Positions 36,584 to 45,093 of a stretch of 64,000 nucleotides of DNA are shown here, piece by piece. Where the stretch lies: contig NZ_KB903247.1 in the NCBI RefSeq assembly GCF_000379625.1, forward strand, positions 62,001 through 126,000, read 5' to 3'. The first letter of the stretch is position 1. The number at the start of each line of letters is the position of its first letter. The DNA is from Actinomycetospora chiangmaiensis DSM 45062 (GTDB taxonomy: Bacteria; Actinomycetota; Actinomycetes; Mycobacteriales; Pseudonocardiaceae). Both the position numbers and the translations under genes were made by a program. The notes under the pieces are model-generated. The model was not told where the DNA came from. It made no database searches and saw nothing but the letters and a program-made list of their open reading frames with translations.

Positions 36584-37195
36584 GTGGACCAGCCGGAGCT
36601 CCTCCTCCCCGACGCCGGGTCCTGGCGGCGCTGGCTCGAGGCCAACCACGCCGACCCGACCGGGGTGTGGCTCGTGCTCGCGAAGAAGGCGGCGTTCACG
36701 GCCGTCGACCCACCGACGACGCTGGTCTACGCCGAGGCTCTCGACGAGGCCCTGTGCTTCGGCTGGATCGACGGGCAGGTCCGCCGGCGGGACGAGCTCT
36801 CGCTGTTCCAGCGGTTCACGCCCCGGCGGGCGCGGTCTCCGTGGTCGGCCCGGAACGTCGGGCACGTCGACCGGCTCGTCGCGGCGGGGCGCATGCACGA
36901 CGCCGGGCTCGCCGAGGTCGAGCGGGCGCGGGCCGACGGCCGGTGGGAGGCCGCGTACGCGGGGCCCGCCACGGCGACGGTGCCCGAGGACCTCGCGGCC
37001 GCGCTCGCCGCGTCACCGGCCGCGACGGCCATGTTCGAGACCCTCACCAGCCAGAACCGGTACGCGCTCACCCACCGGCTCGGCCAGCTGAAGACGGCCC
37101 GCACGCGGGAACGCCGCGTCGCCGAGTACGTCGCGATGCTCGAGCGCGGCGAGACGATCCACCCGCAGGGTGGCCGTCGGCCCCGTGAGCAGTGA
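36584..37195 (+). CDS. YdeI/OmpD-associated family protein
   Basis: A 203-aa protein with the bacteriocin-protection/YdeI signature: a WLEANHADPTGVWLVLAKK opening, VYAEALDEALCFGWIDGQ, FTPRRARSPWSARN and a C-terminal Lys/Arg-rich helix with YVAMLERGETIHP. GTG 36584 is preceded by CAGGAT at 8 nt and no Shine-Dalgarno. Homologues have been linked to antimicrobial-peptide tolerance in enterobacteria; the role here is unknown. With the antisense FIST gene it splits the usual nadD-rsfS neighbourhood. Confidence 0.82.
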   Translation: MDQPELLLPDAGSWRRWLEANHADPTGVWLVLAKKAAFTAVDPPTTLVYAEALDEALCFGWIDGQVRRRDELSLFQRFTPRRARSPWSARNVGHVDRLVAAGRMHDAGLAEVERARADGRWEAAYAGPATATVPEDLAAALAASPAATAMFETLTSQNRYALTHRLGQLKTARTRERRVAEYVAMLERGETIHPQGGRRPREQ

Positions 37196-37239
37196 TCCGT
37201 GCCGGAACACGGAGAAATGCACCCGGGCGCGGCGGGCTC

Positions 37240-38448
37240 CTAGCCGAACGCCAGCACCGACGCCGTGAAGCCGTGCAGGTGGTTCTTCGACGCGACCGGC
37301 CCGATCTCGCCGTCGGCGAAGAACCCGGCGACCCGGGGCGCGAGGCCGCGCCTGATCGCCCGGACGTCGTGCGACGTGTCGTCCCCGAACATCACGCGGC
37401 CGCGGCCGGTGCAGGAGAACAGCAGCGCCCCGCCGGCGGGGGCGTCCTCGGCGGTGAGCGCCATGAGGGCGTCGAGGTCCTCGCCCGCGGTCGACGCGTC
37501 GCGCACGTGGAAGCGCACGGTGCGGCCCACCTCCACGATGTCCCCGACGGTGACCGTCCCCGCCTCCTCGTCGGCGCCGACCACGCCGCGGACCAGGAAG
37601 TCACCCCGGCCGTGCTCGTCGGCGTACTCGTCCATCGCGATGCCGAGGTGCAGCCCCCGCATCGCGAGCGCCGAGTCCTCCTCGCCGAGGTCGCGCAGGA
37701 TCTCCTCGAGCTTGCGGTAGGCCGGCTGCCCCGCGAGCGAGGTCAGCTGCGAGCCCGACGAGCCCGTGACCGTCATGGCCGGGCCGATCGGCCGGCACCC
37801 CTGGCTGACGAGGGTGCGCACGGCCACGTCGCCGCCGAGCAGGACCCCGACGGCGCCGCGGTCGTGCACCTCGCCGTCGAGGAAGAGCCGGGCGCCGCCG
37901 GGACCGGGGCGCGCCGGGCCGAGCGCGGTGCTGCCGACCGGCGCCGTCGCAAGGCCCCCCACGAGCGGCAGGCCGGGCAGCGCCTGCCCCGACTGCTCGA
38001 CGAAGCCCTGCGCCGGGAACGTGAACGGATCGGCCAGCAGGACGGCCACGGCGTCGTCCGGCGCGGGCACCGGCATCCCGCCGACCGAGATGCCGCCCTC
38101 GTGGCGGGCGGCCTGCAGGTGGAACGGCGTGACCCGCACCCCCGGCAACGTCGCCGCCCACACCGCGACGGCCGGCGCGTCCTCCACGCCGCGCCCGTCG
38201 CCGATCACGCCGGACGCCCGGCACCCGAGCGTGGTGGTGGCCCCGGCGACCTGCATCGCCTGCCGGCCGACGGCGGCGGCCACCTCCGGGTCGGGGTGCG
38301 AGACGAACACCGACATCAGATCGGGCCGGCGGCCCTGCAGGGGAGCGGTGGCGGCGGCCACGGCTGTCTCGGCGGCGGCCTCGAGATCGGGCCCCTGCGC
38401 GAGCCCGTCCCCGAACGCCGAGGTCTGCGTCGTCGCGGCGTCGTGCAT
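37240..38448 (-). CDS. FIST signal-transduction domain protein
   Basis: A 402-aa cytosolic protein with FIST N-terminal (FVSHPDPEVAAAVGRQAM, TLGCRASGVIGDGRGVE) and FIST_C (YRKLEEILRDLGEED, GDFLVRGVVGADEEAG, LLFSCTGRGRVMFGDD, VAGFFADGEIGPVASKNHLHGFTAS in segments) regions. FIST domains sense small ligands, likely amino acids, and usually link to signalling genes; none is adjacent. On the minus strand CATACT lies 6 nt before the ATG, suggesting a leaderless mRNA. Divergent from rsfS with a 59-bp gap. Confidence 0.87.
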   Translation of the reverse strand: MHDAATTQTSAFGDGLAQGPDLEAAAETAVAAATAPLQGRRPDLMSVFVSHPDPEVAAAVGRQAMQVAGATTTLGCRASGVIGDGRGVEDAPAVAVWAATLPGVRVTPFHLQAARHEGGISVGGMPVPAPDDAVAVLLADPFTFPAQGFVEQSGQALPGLPLVGGLATAPVGSTALGPARPGPGGARLFLDGEVHDRGAVGVLLGGDVAVRTLVSQGCRPIGPAMTVTGSSGSQLTSLAGQPAYRKLEEILRDLGEEDSALAMRGLHLGIAMDEYADEHGRGDFLVRGVVGADEEAGTVTVGDIVEVGRTVRFHVRDASTAGEDLDALMALTAEDAPAGGALLFSCTGRGRVMFGDDTSHDVRAIRRGLAPRVAGFFADGEIGPVASKNHLHGFTASVLAFG

Positions 38449-38494
38449 GACGGGAGTATGAACGCCACCACCGACAGCGAAACCCGGGCAGCGG

Positions 38495-38500
38495 TAAGCT
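38495..38500 (+). promoter_or_regulatory. -10 hexamer for a probable leaderless rsfS mRNA
   Basis: TAAGCT lies 7 nt before ATG 38508. The divergent FIST gene has its own hexamer at 38455-38460 (minus strand), so the 59-bp gap serves both. Confidence 0.5.
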
Positions 38501-38507
38501 CACCGCG

Positions 38508-38891
38508 ATGGCCGCCACCGATCACGCGCGCCGCCTGGCCGAGGTCGCGGCCCTGGCCGCCGCGGACAAGCTCGCCCTGGACGTCGTCGCGATCGACGTC
38601 TCCGAGCGCCTCCCCCTCACCGACTGCTTCGTCATCGCCTCCGCGCCCAACGAGCGCCAGGTGCAGGCCGTCGTCGACAACGTCGAGGAGAAGCTGCGCG
38701 GCGAGGACGTCAAGCCGGTGCGCCGCGAGGGCACGCAGGAGGCCCGCTGGGTGCTCCTGGACTTCGGCGACGTCGTGGTGCACGTGCTGCACTCCGACGA
38801 GCGCGACTTCTACGGCCTGGAGCGGCTGTGGAAGGACTGCCCGCACATCGACCTGCCGGCCGAGGTCTCGCTGCCGCACAGCGCGGAGTGA
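38508..38891 (+). CDS. rsfS: Ribosome silencing factor RsfS
   Basis: Binds L14 of the 50S subunit and blocks subunit joining in starvation; 127 aa. Family blocks present: LDVVAIDVSERLPLTDCFVIAS, ERQVQAVVDNVEE, and ARWVLLDFGDVVVHVLHSDERDFYGLERLW in segments. It starts a co-oriented run through comEC. It normally sits beside nadD; here 2 kb of other genes lie between. Confidence 0.96.
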   Translation: MAATDHARRLAEVAALAAADKLALDVVAIDVSERLPLTDCFVIASAPNERQVQAVVDNVEEKLRGEDVKPVRREGTQEARWVLLDFGDVVVHVLHSDERDFYGLERLWKDCPHIDLPAEVSLPHSAE

Positions 38892-38906
38892 GCTGAGTGA
38901 GCTGAC

Positions 38907-39506
38907 GTGGTGAGTCGCATCGTCCTGCTCCGGCACGGACGGACCGCCTGGAACGCCGAGCGGCGCATGCAGGGCCGCCTCGACCCGCCGCTCGACACCA
39001 CCGGGCAGGCGCAGGCCGAGGCGACCGCACCCGGCATCCGGGACCTGGCACCCGTCGTCGTGATCGCCTCCGACCAGGCACGGGCCTGGCAGACGGCGGC
39101 GGCCGCGGCCGAGGGTCTCGACGTCGAGCCGCGCAAGGAGCCGCGGCTGCGCGAGACCGACGTCGGGCAGTGGCAGGGGCTCGTCGACGCCGAGGTGGAC
39201 GCGACCTGGCCCGGGGGGATCGACGCCTGGCGGGTCGACGCGCACTACCGCCCGCCCGACGGCGAGTCGCGCCACGACGCGTACCTGCGCGCGCTGCCGG
39301 TGCTGCACGAACTGCTCGACGCCGACCTCGACGGGACCGCCCTGCTCGTCGCCCACGGCGGCGTCATCATGGCGCTGACCTGCGGTTTCCTCGGTCTGCC
39401 GCCGGAGCACTGGGGCGCACTCGCGCCGCTGGGCAACTGCCGCACCGCCGTCCTCGAGTACCGGGTCGACCGCTGGCGCCTGGCCCGGTGGGGCGCCGAG
39501 GCGTGA
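38907..39506 (+). CDS. Histidine phosphatase, GpgP-like
   Basis: A 199-aa member of the histidine phosphatase (phosphoglycerate mutase) superfamily. The phosphohistidine motif is VLLRHGRTAWN, with Glu/Arg in RLRETDVGQWQG and the second His in LLVAHGGVIM. In mycobacteria the gene between rsfS and octT is gpgP (glucosyl-3-phosphoglycerate phosphatase, methylglucose lipopolysaccharide pathway). The same order here supports that role, but activity within this family is hard to read. GTG 38907; the next gene overlaps by 4 nt (GTGA). Confidence 0.85.
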   Translation: MVSRIVLLRHGRTAWNAERRMQGRLDPPLDTTGQAQAEATAPGIRDLAPVVVIASDQARAWQTAAAAAEGLDVEPRKEPRLRETDVGQWQGLVDAEVDATWPGGIDAWRVDAHYRPPDGESRHDAYLRALPVLHELLDADLDGTALLVAHGGVIMALTCGFLGLPPEHWGALAPLGNCRTAVLEYRVDRWRLARWGAEA

Positions 39507-40288
39507 CCCTGCTGGTGCTGGGGGACTCGCTGAGCTTCCACGGGCCACGCACCGCGCACCCGGTCGACGAGCCGCGGCTGTGGCCGCAGGTCGCCGGCGC
39601 CTGCCTCGGCACGACGACGGACCTGCACGCCGGCCTCGGCTGGACCGCCCGGCACGCGTGGAGCGCCGTCCGCACCGACCCGCGGGTGTGGGCCTCGGTG
39701 CGGACCGCCGACGCCCTCGTGCTCGGCGTCGGGGGCATGGACTCGCTGCCCTCCCCGCTGCCCACGGCGGTGCGCGAGCTCATCCCGGTGCTGCGCCCGG
39801 CGCCGCTCGCCGCGCGGGCGCGCCGGCTCTACCGCGATCGGCACGCCCGCCTGGTGCGCCTCTCGCGAGGGCGTCCCACCGCGTTGCCGCCCGCCGAGAC
39901 GGTGCGGTGCCTGGAGCAGATCCGGGTGGCGGTGACGACGCTGCGCCCGCAGGCGCCGGTCGTGCTGCTCCTGCCGTCGGTGCACCGCTCCCCGCTCTAC
40001 GCCGGGGCGCACCCCGGACGGTCGGCGCACGTGGACGCGATGCGGACGTGGGCGGCGTCGTCCGGTGTGCGCACGCTGGACGTGGCCCCGCTCGTCGTCG
40101 AGCACGTGCTCGGCGGCCACGGCAACCCCGATGGCATCCACTGGGGCTGGCCGGCCCACCGGGTGGTCGGGGAGGCGGTGGCCCGTCTGCTCCGTGCGGA
40201 GCAGCGAGTTGTCCCCAGTGGCACCGGCGGGGGCAGTTGTCCACACGACGAGGCGCTGACCTGGGAGGACGCAGCGCAGCAGTCCTAG
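39503..40288 (+). CDS. octT: SGNH/GDSL-type acyltransferase, OctT-like (diglucosylglycerate octanoyltransferase)
   Basis: A 261-aa SGNH-fold enzyme. The nucleophile Ser is in LLVLGDSLSFHG at the N-terminus, a Gly-block lies in VLGVGGMDSLPSPLP, and the catalytic Asp/His pair is in NPDGIHWGWPAH. In mycobacteria the orthologous position after rsfS-gpgP encodes OctT, which octanoylates diglucosylglycerate during methylglucose lipopolysaccharide synthesis. Gene order and motifs agree. GTG 39503 overlaps the phosphatase stop. The last 30 residues are hydrophilic and unlikely to be structured. Confidence 0.8.
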   Translation: MTLLVLGDSLSFHGPRTAHPVDEPRLWPQVAGACLGTTTDLHAGLGWTARHAWSAVRTDPRVWASVRTADALVLGVGGMDSLPSPLPTAVRELIPVLRPAPLAARARRLYRDRHARLVRLSRGRPTALPPAETVRCLEQIRVAVTTLRPQAPVVLLLPSVHRSPLYAGAHPGRSAHVDAMRTWAASSGVRTLDVAPLVVEHVLGGHGNPDGIHWGWPAHRVVGEAVARLLRAEQRVVPSGTGGGSCPHDEALTWEDAAQQS

Positions 40289-40291
40289 CGT
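40286..40291 (+). promoter_or_regulatory. -10 hexamer for a probable leaderless comEA mRNA
   Basis: TAGCGT, overlapping the end of octT, lies 7 nt before GTG 40299. Confidence 0.45.
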
Positions 40292-40298
40292 CGGCCGG

Positions 40299-41198
40299 GT
40301 GACCCAGGATCCCCGCCTCCGGCTGCAGGCCGCCGTCGTTCCCGACGGAGTGGCCGAGCACGGCGACGGGGGGCCGGCGCGGCCGGGGCGCCAGGGCTGG
40401 CCCACAGCCCCGCCGGGGACACCGGGGGCGTCGCTCGCCTACGACGAGGGGCTCCCGGACGACCCGCCGGAGGCGTCGGCCGGGTGGGACCCGCCGGCGC
40501 GGCCGAGCGCGTGGGACCCGCCGGCGCGGGGCCTCGCCCGGTGGCTCCCCGCGTCGTGGACCGCCGCGCGCTGGGACCCGGGCCGGTGGGGCGCGGTCGC
40601 GCTGGCGGCGGTCGTGGTGGTGGCGGCGCTCGTGGCCGGGGTCGGCCTCTGGGGCGGGCGCCCGGTCGCCGAGCCCGTGCCCGCGTTGCCCGTGGTGGCG
40701 GAGGCGACCGCGGCGCCGACGGCGGTGCCGGTGTCCCGCGGGCCGGTCGTGGTGCACGTCGCGGGCAAGGTGCGCCGGCCGGGGCTGGTGACGCTGCGGG
40801 ACGGTGCCCGGGTCGGGGACGCCGTCGAGGCGGCCGGCGGGGCGCTGCCGGCGGTCGATCTGACCCCGCTGAACCTCGCGGCCCGGGTGACGGACGGGCA
40901 GCAGATCGTCGTGGGCGCCCCGGCGGCCCCGGCGGCTCCGGCGGCTCCGGCGGCTGCGGCTCCGGGGGCTCCTGCGGCTGCCGCGGCACCGGCGGGCCGT
41001 GGGGACGGGAAGCTCGACCTGAACGCGGCCACCCTGGAGCAGCTCGACGGGCTGCCCGGCGTGGGACCCGTGACGGCGAAGAAGATCCTCGACTGGCGGA
41101 CGCAGAACGGCCGGTTCGCCGCGACCGAGCAGCTGCGCGAGATCCCGGGCATCGGTGAGGCCCGGTTCGGCACCCTGCGCGAGCTGGTGCGGGTGTGA
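40299..41198 (+). CDS. comEA: ComEA-family DNA-binding competence protein
   Basis: Membrane-anchored DNA receptor, 299 aa. A disordered cytosolic N-terminus with WDPPAR repeats is followed by one membrane helix (about 100-121, VALAAVVVVAALVAGVGLW), an SLBB domain (VVVHVAGKVRRPGLVTL), an Ala/Pro spacer made of short GCN-type codon repeats, and a helix-hairpin-helix pair (LDLNAATLEQLDGLPGVGP, then QLREIPGIGEARF). GTG 40299; the stop overlaps comEC (GTGA). With comEC it would form a DNA-uptake path, but no type IV pilus genes are in the window. Confidence 0.93.
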   Translation: MTQDPRLRLQAAVVPDGVAEHGDGGPARPGRQGWPTAPPGTPGASLAYDEGLPDDPPEASAGWDPPARPSAWDPPARGLARWLPASWTAARWDPGRWGAVALAAVVVVAALVAGVGLWGGRPVAEPVPALPVVAEATAAPTAVPVSRGPVVVHVAGKVRRPGLVTLRDGARVGDAVEAAGGALPAVDLTPLNLAARVTDGQQIVVGAPAAPAAPAAPAAAAPGAPAAAAAPAGRGDGKLDLNAATLEQLDGLPGVGPVTAKKILDWRTQNGRFAATEQLREIPGIGEARFGTLRELVRV

Positions 41199-43558
41199 CC
41201 GGCCCGGACGAGGACCGGCCCCGCCTCGACGCACGGCTGGTCCCCGCGGCGCTCGGGGCGTGGGGCGCGGCCCTCGTGGCCCTCGGCCTCGGGTGGGGGC
41301 CGGGCGCGGCGGTGGTGGTCACGGCCCTCGTCGTGGTGGGGTTCGCCGTCGTCCGGCGGGATCGTCGCTGGGCCGCGGGGCTCGTCGCGGCGGGAGCCTG
41401 TGTGGTGGCCGTGGGCGGCGTGGCGTCCGCGGCGGCGTTCCGGGTGGCCGACCACCCGGTCCACGCCGCGGCGGCCTCCGGCTCGGCGGCGACGCTGGAG
41501 GTGGTCCTCACCGACGACCCGGCGCCGCTGCGCTCGTCGGGCCTCGGCGGGCCGCGGGTGGTGGTCCACGCCGACCTCGTCGTGGCGCAGACCGGTGGCG
41601 GGCGGTGGGCGGGGGAGGGGCACGTCGTCCTGCTGGCGCCCGCCGAGGGATGGGTCGGGCTGCTCCCGGGGCAGCGCGCCACCGCGAGCGGCTCGCTCGC
41701 GGCGTCGTCCCGCGGCGACCTGACGGTGGCGGTGCTCCGGACCCGCGGTCCGCCCCGGGACGTCGGCCCGCCCCCGGCCGTCCAGGTGGCGGCCGGTGAC
41801 CTCCGGGCCGGCTTGCGCGACACCGCCCGCGCGGTCCTCGACGAGGACCCGGCGGGGTTGTTGCCGGGCCTCGTCGTGGGCGACACCTCGGGGGTCGGCG
41901 CCGACCTCGCCGACGACTTCCGGACGGCGGGGCTGACCCACCTGACCGCGGTCAGCGGCTCGAACGTGGCCTTCGTGCTGGGGGCGGTCCTGCTCCTGGT
42001 GCGTCTCGCCCGGCTCGGGCCGCGGACGGCGGCGGTACTGGCGGCGCTCGCCCTGGTCGGGTTCGTGGTCCTGGCACGTCCCTCGCCGAGTGTGCTGCGA
42101 GCGGGCGCGATGGGGGCGGTGGTGCTGCTGGCACTGGCCCTCGGACGCCGCCGGTCGGTGCTGCCGGCGCTGGCGGCGACGGTCGTCGGGCTGCTCCTGG
42201 TCGACCCGGCCCTGGCCACCGACGCCGGGTTCGCCCTGTCGGTACTGGCCACGGGGGCGCTCGTGATGCTCGCGCCGCCGCTGGTCGCCGCGCTACGGGC
42301 CCGACGGGTACCGCCGGTCGTGGCGGAGGCCCTCGCCGTCCCGGTGGCGGCCCACGTGGTCACCGCGCCGGTGGTCGCCGGGCTCTCGGGCGAGGTCAGC
42401 CTCGTCGCGGTGCTCGCGAACCTGCTCGCGGCGCCGGTCGTCGCGCCGGCGACCGTGCTGGGCGTGGTCGCCGCGCTGTGTGCCCCGTGGTGGGCCTGGG
42501 GCGCGCAGGCCGCGGTGTGGCTGGCCGGGCCGGAGGTGTCCTGGCTCGTGTGGATCGCCCGGCGCTGCGCCGGCGTCGACGGGGCCGCCGTGAGCTGGCC
42601 GGGCGGTGTCGTGGGCGGCCTGGCCCTGGCCGGGTTGGTGGTGCTCGGGGCGGTCGCCCTGCGGTGGCGGCCGGTGCGGCTCGTGGCGATGGCCGCGGCG
42701 ATCGGACTGCTGCTGGTGTTCGTGCCCACCCGGGTGGTGCCGGTGGGCTGGCCGCCGCCGGGCTGGGCGATGGTGGCGTGCGACGTCGGGCAGGGCGACG
42801 CGCTCGTGCTGGCGACCGGGGAACCGGGGCGTGCGGTGCTCGTCGACGCGGGGCCCGACGCCGGACCGGTCGACCGCTGCCTCGCGCGGCTCGGGGTGCG
42901 GTCGCTCGCGCTGGTCGTGCTCTCGCACCTGCACGTCGACCACGTCGGCGGGCTGGCGGGAGCGCTGCGGGGCCGGTCGACGGGCGCCGTCGCGGTGGGT
43001 CCGGTGCGCGAGCCGGTCGCGACCCTGGCCCAGGTGACGGGACGGGCCCGGGCGGCGGGAGCACCCGTCGTCGGGATGGAGCGGGGGATGGTGCTGCGGT
43101 GGCCGGGGCTCGTGCTGGAGGTGCTCGGGCCGGTGCACCCGAGCGTGCACGTCGACGGCGACGACGGGTCGCAGGTGAACGACACGTCGCTCGTGCTGCG
43201 GGCGAGCACGCCGCTGGGCCGCGTCCTGCTGCCCGGCGACGCCGAGCGGTCCTCGCAGGACGCACTGCTCGCCGCCGGGGTGGACCTGCACGCCGACGTC
43301 CTCAAGGTGCCGCACCACGGCTCGCGGTCGTCGCTGCCGTCGTTCCTGGTGGCCCCGGGCTCACGCCTGGCGCTCGTGAGCGTCGGGCGCGGCAACTCCT
43401 ACGGCCACCCGAACCCGTCGGTCCTGGGGCTGCTCGCCGGGACGGGCGCGCTGGTGCGCCGTACCGACGAGAGCGGCGATCTCGCGCTCGTGCCGGGGTC
43501 GCGGGGCCCGGCCGTGGTCGCACGGGGCGACCCGTTGCCGGACCCGCGACGGCGCTAG
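41195..43558 (+). CDS. comEC: ComEC/Rec2 family DNA-transport membrane protein
   Basis: Predicted DNA channel of 787 aa: N-terminal helices and a DUF4131-like part, the Competence domain (LTHLTAVSGSNVAFVLG, then PSPSVLRAGAMGAVVLLA), and a C-terminal metallo-beta-lactamase domain with DVGQGDALVL, SHLHVDHVGGL and KVPHHGSRSSLPSF. All metal-ligand motifs are intact. GTG 41195 is coupled to comEA. Convergent with thrC, 8 bp apart. Confidence 0.95.
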   Translation: MTGPDEDRPRLDARLVPAALGAWGAALVALGLGWGPGAAVVVTALVVVGFAVVRRDRRWAAGLVAAGACVVAVGGVASAAAFRVADHPVHAAAASGSAATLEVVLTDDPAPLRSSGLGGPRVVVHADLVVAQTGGGRWAGEGHVVLLAPAEGWVGLLPGQRATASGSLAASSRGDLTVAVLRTRGPPRDVGPPPAVQVAAGDLRAGLRDTARAVLDEDPAGLLPGLVVGDTSGVGADLADDFRTAGLTHLTAVSGSNVAFVLGAVLLLVRLARLGPRTAAVLAALALVGFVVLARPSPSVLRAGAMGAVVLLALALGRRRSVLPALAATVVGLLLVDPALATDAGFALSVLATGALVMLAPPLVAALRARRVPPVVAEALAVPVAAHVVTAPVVAGLSGEVSLVAVLANLLAAPVVAPATVLGVVAALCAPWWAWGAQAAVWLAGPEVSWLVWIARRCAGVDGAAVSWPGGVVGGLALAGLVVLGAVALRWRPVRLVAMAAAIGLLLVFVPTRVVPVGWPPPGWAMVACDVGQGDALVLATGEPGRAVLVDAGPDAGPVDRCLARLGVRSLALVVLSHLHVDHVGGLAGALRGRSTGAVAVGPVREPVATLAQVTGRARAAGAPVVGMERGMVLRWPGLVLEVLGPVHPSVHVDGDDGSQVNDTSLVLRASTPLGRVLLPGDAERSSQDALLAAGVDLHADVLKVPHHGSRSSLPSFLVAPGSRLALVSVGRGNSYGHPNPSVLGLLAGTGALVRRTDESGDLALVPGSRGPAVVARGDPLPDPRRR

Positions 43559-43566
43559 CGACCCGA

Positions 43567-44829
43567 CTAGATCCCGAGGGCCTCGCGGACGGCCTTCGAG
43601 GTCGCGGGCACGGTGGCCTTCGGGCCGACCTGGTGCTCGATGGCGTCGAGGGTCTTCAGTCCGTCGCCGGTGATGAGCAGGACGGTGTCCGCGTCGGGGT
43701 CGAGCTGCCCGGTCTCGACGAGCTTCTTCGCGTTCGCGACGGTCACGCCGCCCGCAGTCTCGGCGAAGACACCCTCGGTGCGGGCGAGCAGGCGGATGCC
43801 GTCGCGGACCTCGTCGTCGGTCACGTCGGTGACCGCGCCGCCGGTGCGGCGGACGGTGTCGAGCACGTAGGGGCCGTCCGCCGGGTTCCCGATCGCGAGC
43901 GAGCGGGCGATCGTGTCCGGCCGCTGCGGGCGGACGACGTCGGTGCCCTCGCGGAAGGCGGTCGACACGGGGGAGCAGCCCGCGGCCTGGGCGCCGAAGA
44001 TCTTCCAGTCGGCGCCGTCGACGAGGCCGAGCGAGACCAGCTCGCCGTACGCCTTGTCGATCTTCGTGAGCTGCGAGCCCGACGCCACGGGGATCACGGT
44101 CTGCGCCGGGATGCGCCACCCGAGCTGCTCGGAGATCTCGTAGCCCAGGCTCTTCGAGCCCTCGGCGTAGTACGGGCGCACGTTGACGTTGACGAACGCC
44201 CAGTCCTCCTGCTCGAACGCGAGCTCGGTGGCGAGGCGGTTCACGTCGTCGTAGTTGCCCTCGACGGCCAGCAGGTTCGTGTCGTACACCGCGGTCATGA
44301 GGACCTTGGCCCGCTCCAGCGAGGAGGGGATGAGCACGACCGACTCCCACCCGGCGCGGGCGGCCGCGGCAGCGGTGGCGTTGGCCAGGTTCCCGGTGGA
44401 GGGGCAGGCCAGGACCGTGAAGCCGAGCTCACGGGCGGCGGCGAGCGCCACGGCGACCACGCGGTCCTTGAAGGAGTGCGTCGGGTTGCCGGTGTCGTCC
44501 TTGACCCAGAGGTTCCGGATGCCGAGCTCGGCGCCGAGGCGGTCGGCGCGGATCAGGCGGGTGAAGCCCGGGTCCATGTTCGGGTGGTCCTGCACCGTGG
44601 TCGGCACCGGCAGGAGCTTCTGGTACCGCCAGATCGACTTCGGACCGCGCTCGATCTCCTCCCGGGTGATCGACGGGAAGTCGTAGGCGATCTCGAGGGG
44701 ACCGAAACACTGCGGACACGCGAACTCCGGGGCCAACGGGGTGCGGTGGCCGCAGGCGCGACACGAGAGGGCGGCGGCCGGGCCGAGGTCATAACCGGTC
44801 GACGTCTGGTCGGGCGCAGTCAGGGTCAT
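43567..44829 (-). CDS. thrC: Threonine synthase
   Basis: PLP enzyme converting O-phosphohomoserine to threonine; 420 aa. An N-terminal zinc-ribbon-like segment (CRACGHRTPLAPEFACPQC) precedes the fold-type II core. The PLP lysine is in NPTHSFKDRVVAVA, with the phosphate loop ACPSTGNLANATAA and VIPVASGSQLTKI. ATG 44829 is preceded by GAGGAG at 11 nt, and that Shine-Dalgarno overlaps the closing helix of a SAM riboswitch (44844-44954), so SAM probably represses its translation. It is alone on this strand between comEC and holA. Confidence 0.96.
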   Translation of the reverse strand: MTLTAPDQTSTGYDLGPAAALSCRACGHRTPLAPEFACPQCFGPLEIAYDFPSITREEIERGPKSIWRYQKLLPVPTTVQDHPNMDPGFTRLIRADRLGAELGIRNLWVKDDTGNPTHSFKDRVVAVALAAARELGFTVLACPSTGNLANATAAAAARAGWESVVLIPSSLERAKVLMTAVYDTNLLAVEGNYDDVNRLATELAFEQEDWAFVNVNVRPYYAEGSKSLGYEISEQLGWRIPAQTVIPVASGSQLTKIDKAYGELVSLGLVDGADWKIFGAQAAGCSPVSTAFREGTDVVRPQRPDTIARSLAIGNPADGPYVLDTVRRTGGAVTDVTDDEVRDGIRLLARTEGVFAETAGGVTVANAKKLVETGQLDPDADTVLLITGDGLKTLDAIEHQVGPKATVPATSKAVREALGI

Positions 44830-44843
44830 GGAAGAGTGTTCTC

Positions 44844-44954
44844 CTCATCTTCCCCGCGTGTCGCGGGTCGGAATTGGCACCGGTCTTGCGCACGGACGTG
44901 CGCCGCCGGTTGCCGGGGTGTCGTCGGGCCGTTCCCTCTACCCCTCTGGATGAG
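44844..44954 (-). promoter_or_regulatory. SAM (S-box, SAM-I type) riboswitch in the thrC leader
   Basis: Read on the minus strand, the leader has every S-box mark in order: P1 strand CTCATC, the kink-turn purine block AGAGGGAACGGCCCGACGA, CCCCGGCAACCGG, an extended P3 hairpin (GCGCACG/CGTGCGC), GGTGCCAATTCCGACC, P4 hairpin CCCGCG/CGCGGG, then GGGGAAGATGAG closing P1 (CTCATC with GATGAG). The P1 3' strand (44849-44844) shares three bases with the Shine-Dalgarno GAGGAG (44846-44841), so ligand-stabilised P1 would block ribosome binding. No terminator hairpin lies between it and the ATG, which supports translational control. Confidence 0.9.
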
Positions 44955-45093
44955 CCGTATTCGGTTGTGGGCGCCGCGCGGGTCGACACCCGCGGTCGCG
45001 CTACGGGCACGTTACGGCACCCGGAGCACACGAGGCCACAGCCGGACGCGTTGCCCACGCCACGCTGTCGGGGGGCGGTGCGAGGATGAGGAC

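Noticed and set aside
40915-40985. Short codon repeats (Pro-Ala-Ala) in comEA as a mobile or regulatory repeat
   Set aside because: Ordinary low-complexity spacer between SLBB and helix-hairpin-helix domains.
40285-43395. 1036-codon minus-strand frame over comEA-comEC
   Set aside because: Low-complexity Ser/Thr/Pro/Arg translation opposite two clearly recognisable competence genes.
42478-45093. Long in-frame extension upstream of holA across thrC and comEC
   Set aside because: Antisense to thrC and without HolA similarity; the conserved protein begins at GTG 45094.
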